Shown here: positions 14,251 through 14,594 of the stretch, in pieces | Layout of the letters: every line of letters starts with the position of its first letter | How positions within the stretch are numbered: the stretch's first letter is position 1 | NCBI GenBank assembly: GCA_964640325.1 | Contig: CAZXID010000038.1 | Span: 1-14,594 of the forward strand | Origin: DAOQAU01 sp964640325 | GTDB taxonomy: Bacteria > Cyanobacteriota > Vampirovibrionia > Gastranaerophilales > Gastranaerophilaceae | Direction: 5' to 3' | Length of the DNA stretch: 14,594 nucleotides | Position numbers and translations under genes: made by a program | The notes under the pieces: model-generated | What the model saw: only the letters and a program-made list of their open reading frames with translations | Told to the model about the DNA's origin: nothing | Databases searched by the model: none

Positions 14251-14594
14251 GCCGATTACTTTCCCTTAAGTATTACCACATATTTTCTATATCGGCACAA
14301 CTTCCAAAAAACTTTGATAATTTTTATAAAAGTTTATACTTTAGTTTGAAAAACTTCATCTTAAAAGGTGAAAAAACCTATATTATCAATATATTTTTAG
14401 AATGTAACATTTTTTATATTTAAAATATTTTAAATCAACCGTTTGAATTATTAACATTTGTAAAGTTAAACTTAAAACACTAAAAACTCAGTATTTACAA
14501 TGTATCTGGGATGATAATATATACTTTATATTTAAAAAAGAGCACTTTTTTATAAGTAAATGTTTTTATAAATATACAAGGATAATAATTGATT
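14251..14594. other. AT-rich region without a recognisable gene
   Basis: 344 bp of very AT-rich sequence. The one open frame across its left part (to 14423) has no family resemblance and is probably chance. It should contain the promoter of the minus-strand GAF/HD-GYP gene, but no convincing -35/-10 pair stands out. AAGGA at 14578-14582 is followed 6 nt later by TTG (14589), so a plus-strand gene could begin at or just past the window edge; this is not supported further. Confidence 0.5.

Noticed and set aside
14217..14423. 68-codon plus-strand open frame at the 5' end of the GAF/HD-GYP gene
   Set aside because: Low-complexity AT-rich composition, no convincing ribosome-binding site and no family resemblance.
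14578..14594. Start of a new plus-strand gene at the window edge (AAGGA then TTG)
   Set aside because: Only two codons are visible and such matches are common in AT-rich sequence.

Overview
This is an AT-rich bacterial chromosome segment with ordinary housekeeping genes and an unusually dense set of short intergenic repeats. The cell must have an outer membrane, since the window encodes a BamA/Omp85 assembly factor next to a Skp/OmpH chaperone. The BamA has three POTRA domains behind a proline-rich linker, the pattern known from cyanobacterial Omp85. With the AT-rich composition and the repeat families, this suggests a non-photosynthetic relative of Cyanobacteria (Melainabacteria/Vampirovibrionia, for example gut Gastranaerophilales). 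That placement is inference; no rRNA gene is present to fix it.

Layout: 124-9437 is a long run of minus-strand genes read from right to left: bamA, ompH (skp-like), pdp (pyrimidine-nucleoside phosphorylase), an unnamed gene, rplS, rbgA, rnhB and a malic enzyme. The unnamed gene encodes a DUF4177-like N-terminus, a coiled coil and a soluble FlhA C-terminal-like domain. The rplS-rbgA-rnhB order is the same as in Bacillus. bamA is divergent from tyrS across a 178-bp promoter region. From there 9616-12695 runs on the plus strand: tyrS, cysK, cysE. The last two convert serine to cysteine through O-acetylserine. cysE converges on a minus-strand gene at 12877-14250 encoding a GAF domain plus a degenerate HD-GYP domain; a bidirectional hairpin terminator lies between them. 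The last 344 bp are AT-rich and show no gene.

The most interesting items are: (1) the stand-alone soluble FlhA C-domain-like protein, without the FlhA membrane/FHIPEP half and without flagellar neighbours; (2) six short arrays of about four degenerate 8-bp units, in two families (ACTTATAA and GTGAATAG), all in gaps between co-directional genes; (3) a 71-bp double-hairpin palindromic element present twice, once between genes and once in frame inside RNase HII; (4) an HD-GYP protein whose HD, HHE and GYP motifs are all altered; (5) a malic enzyme with an insertion of roughly 125 residues that looks like a decayed copy of part of its own malic domain. I see no CRISPR array, transposase, tRNA or rRNA.
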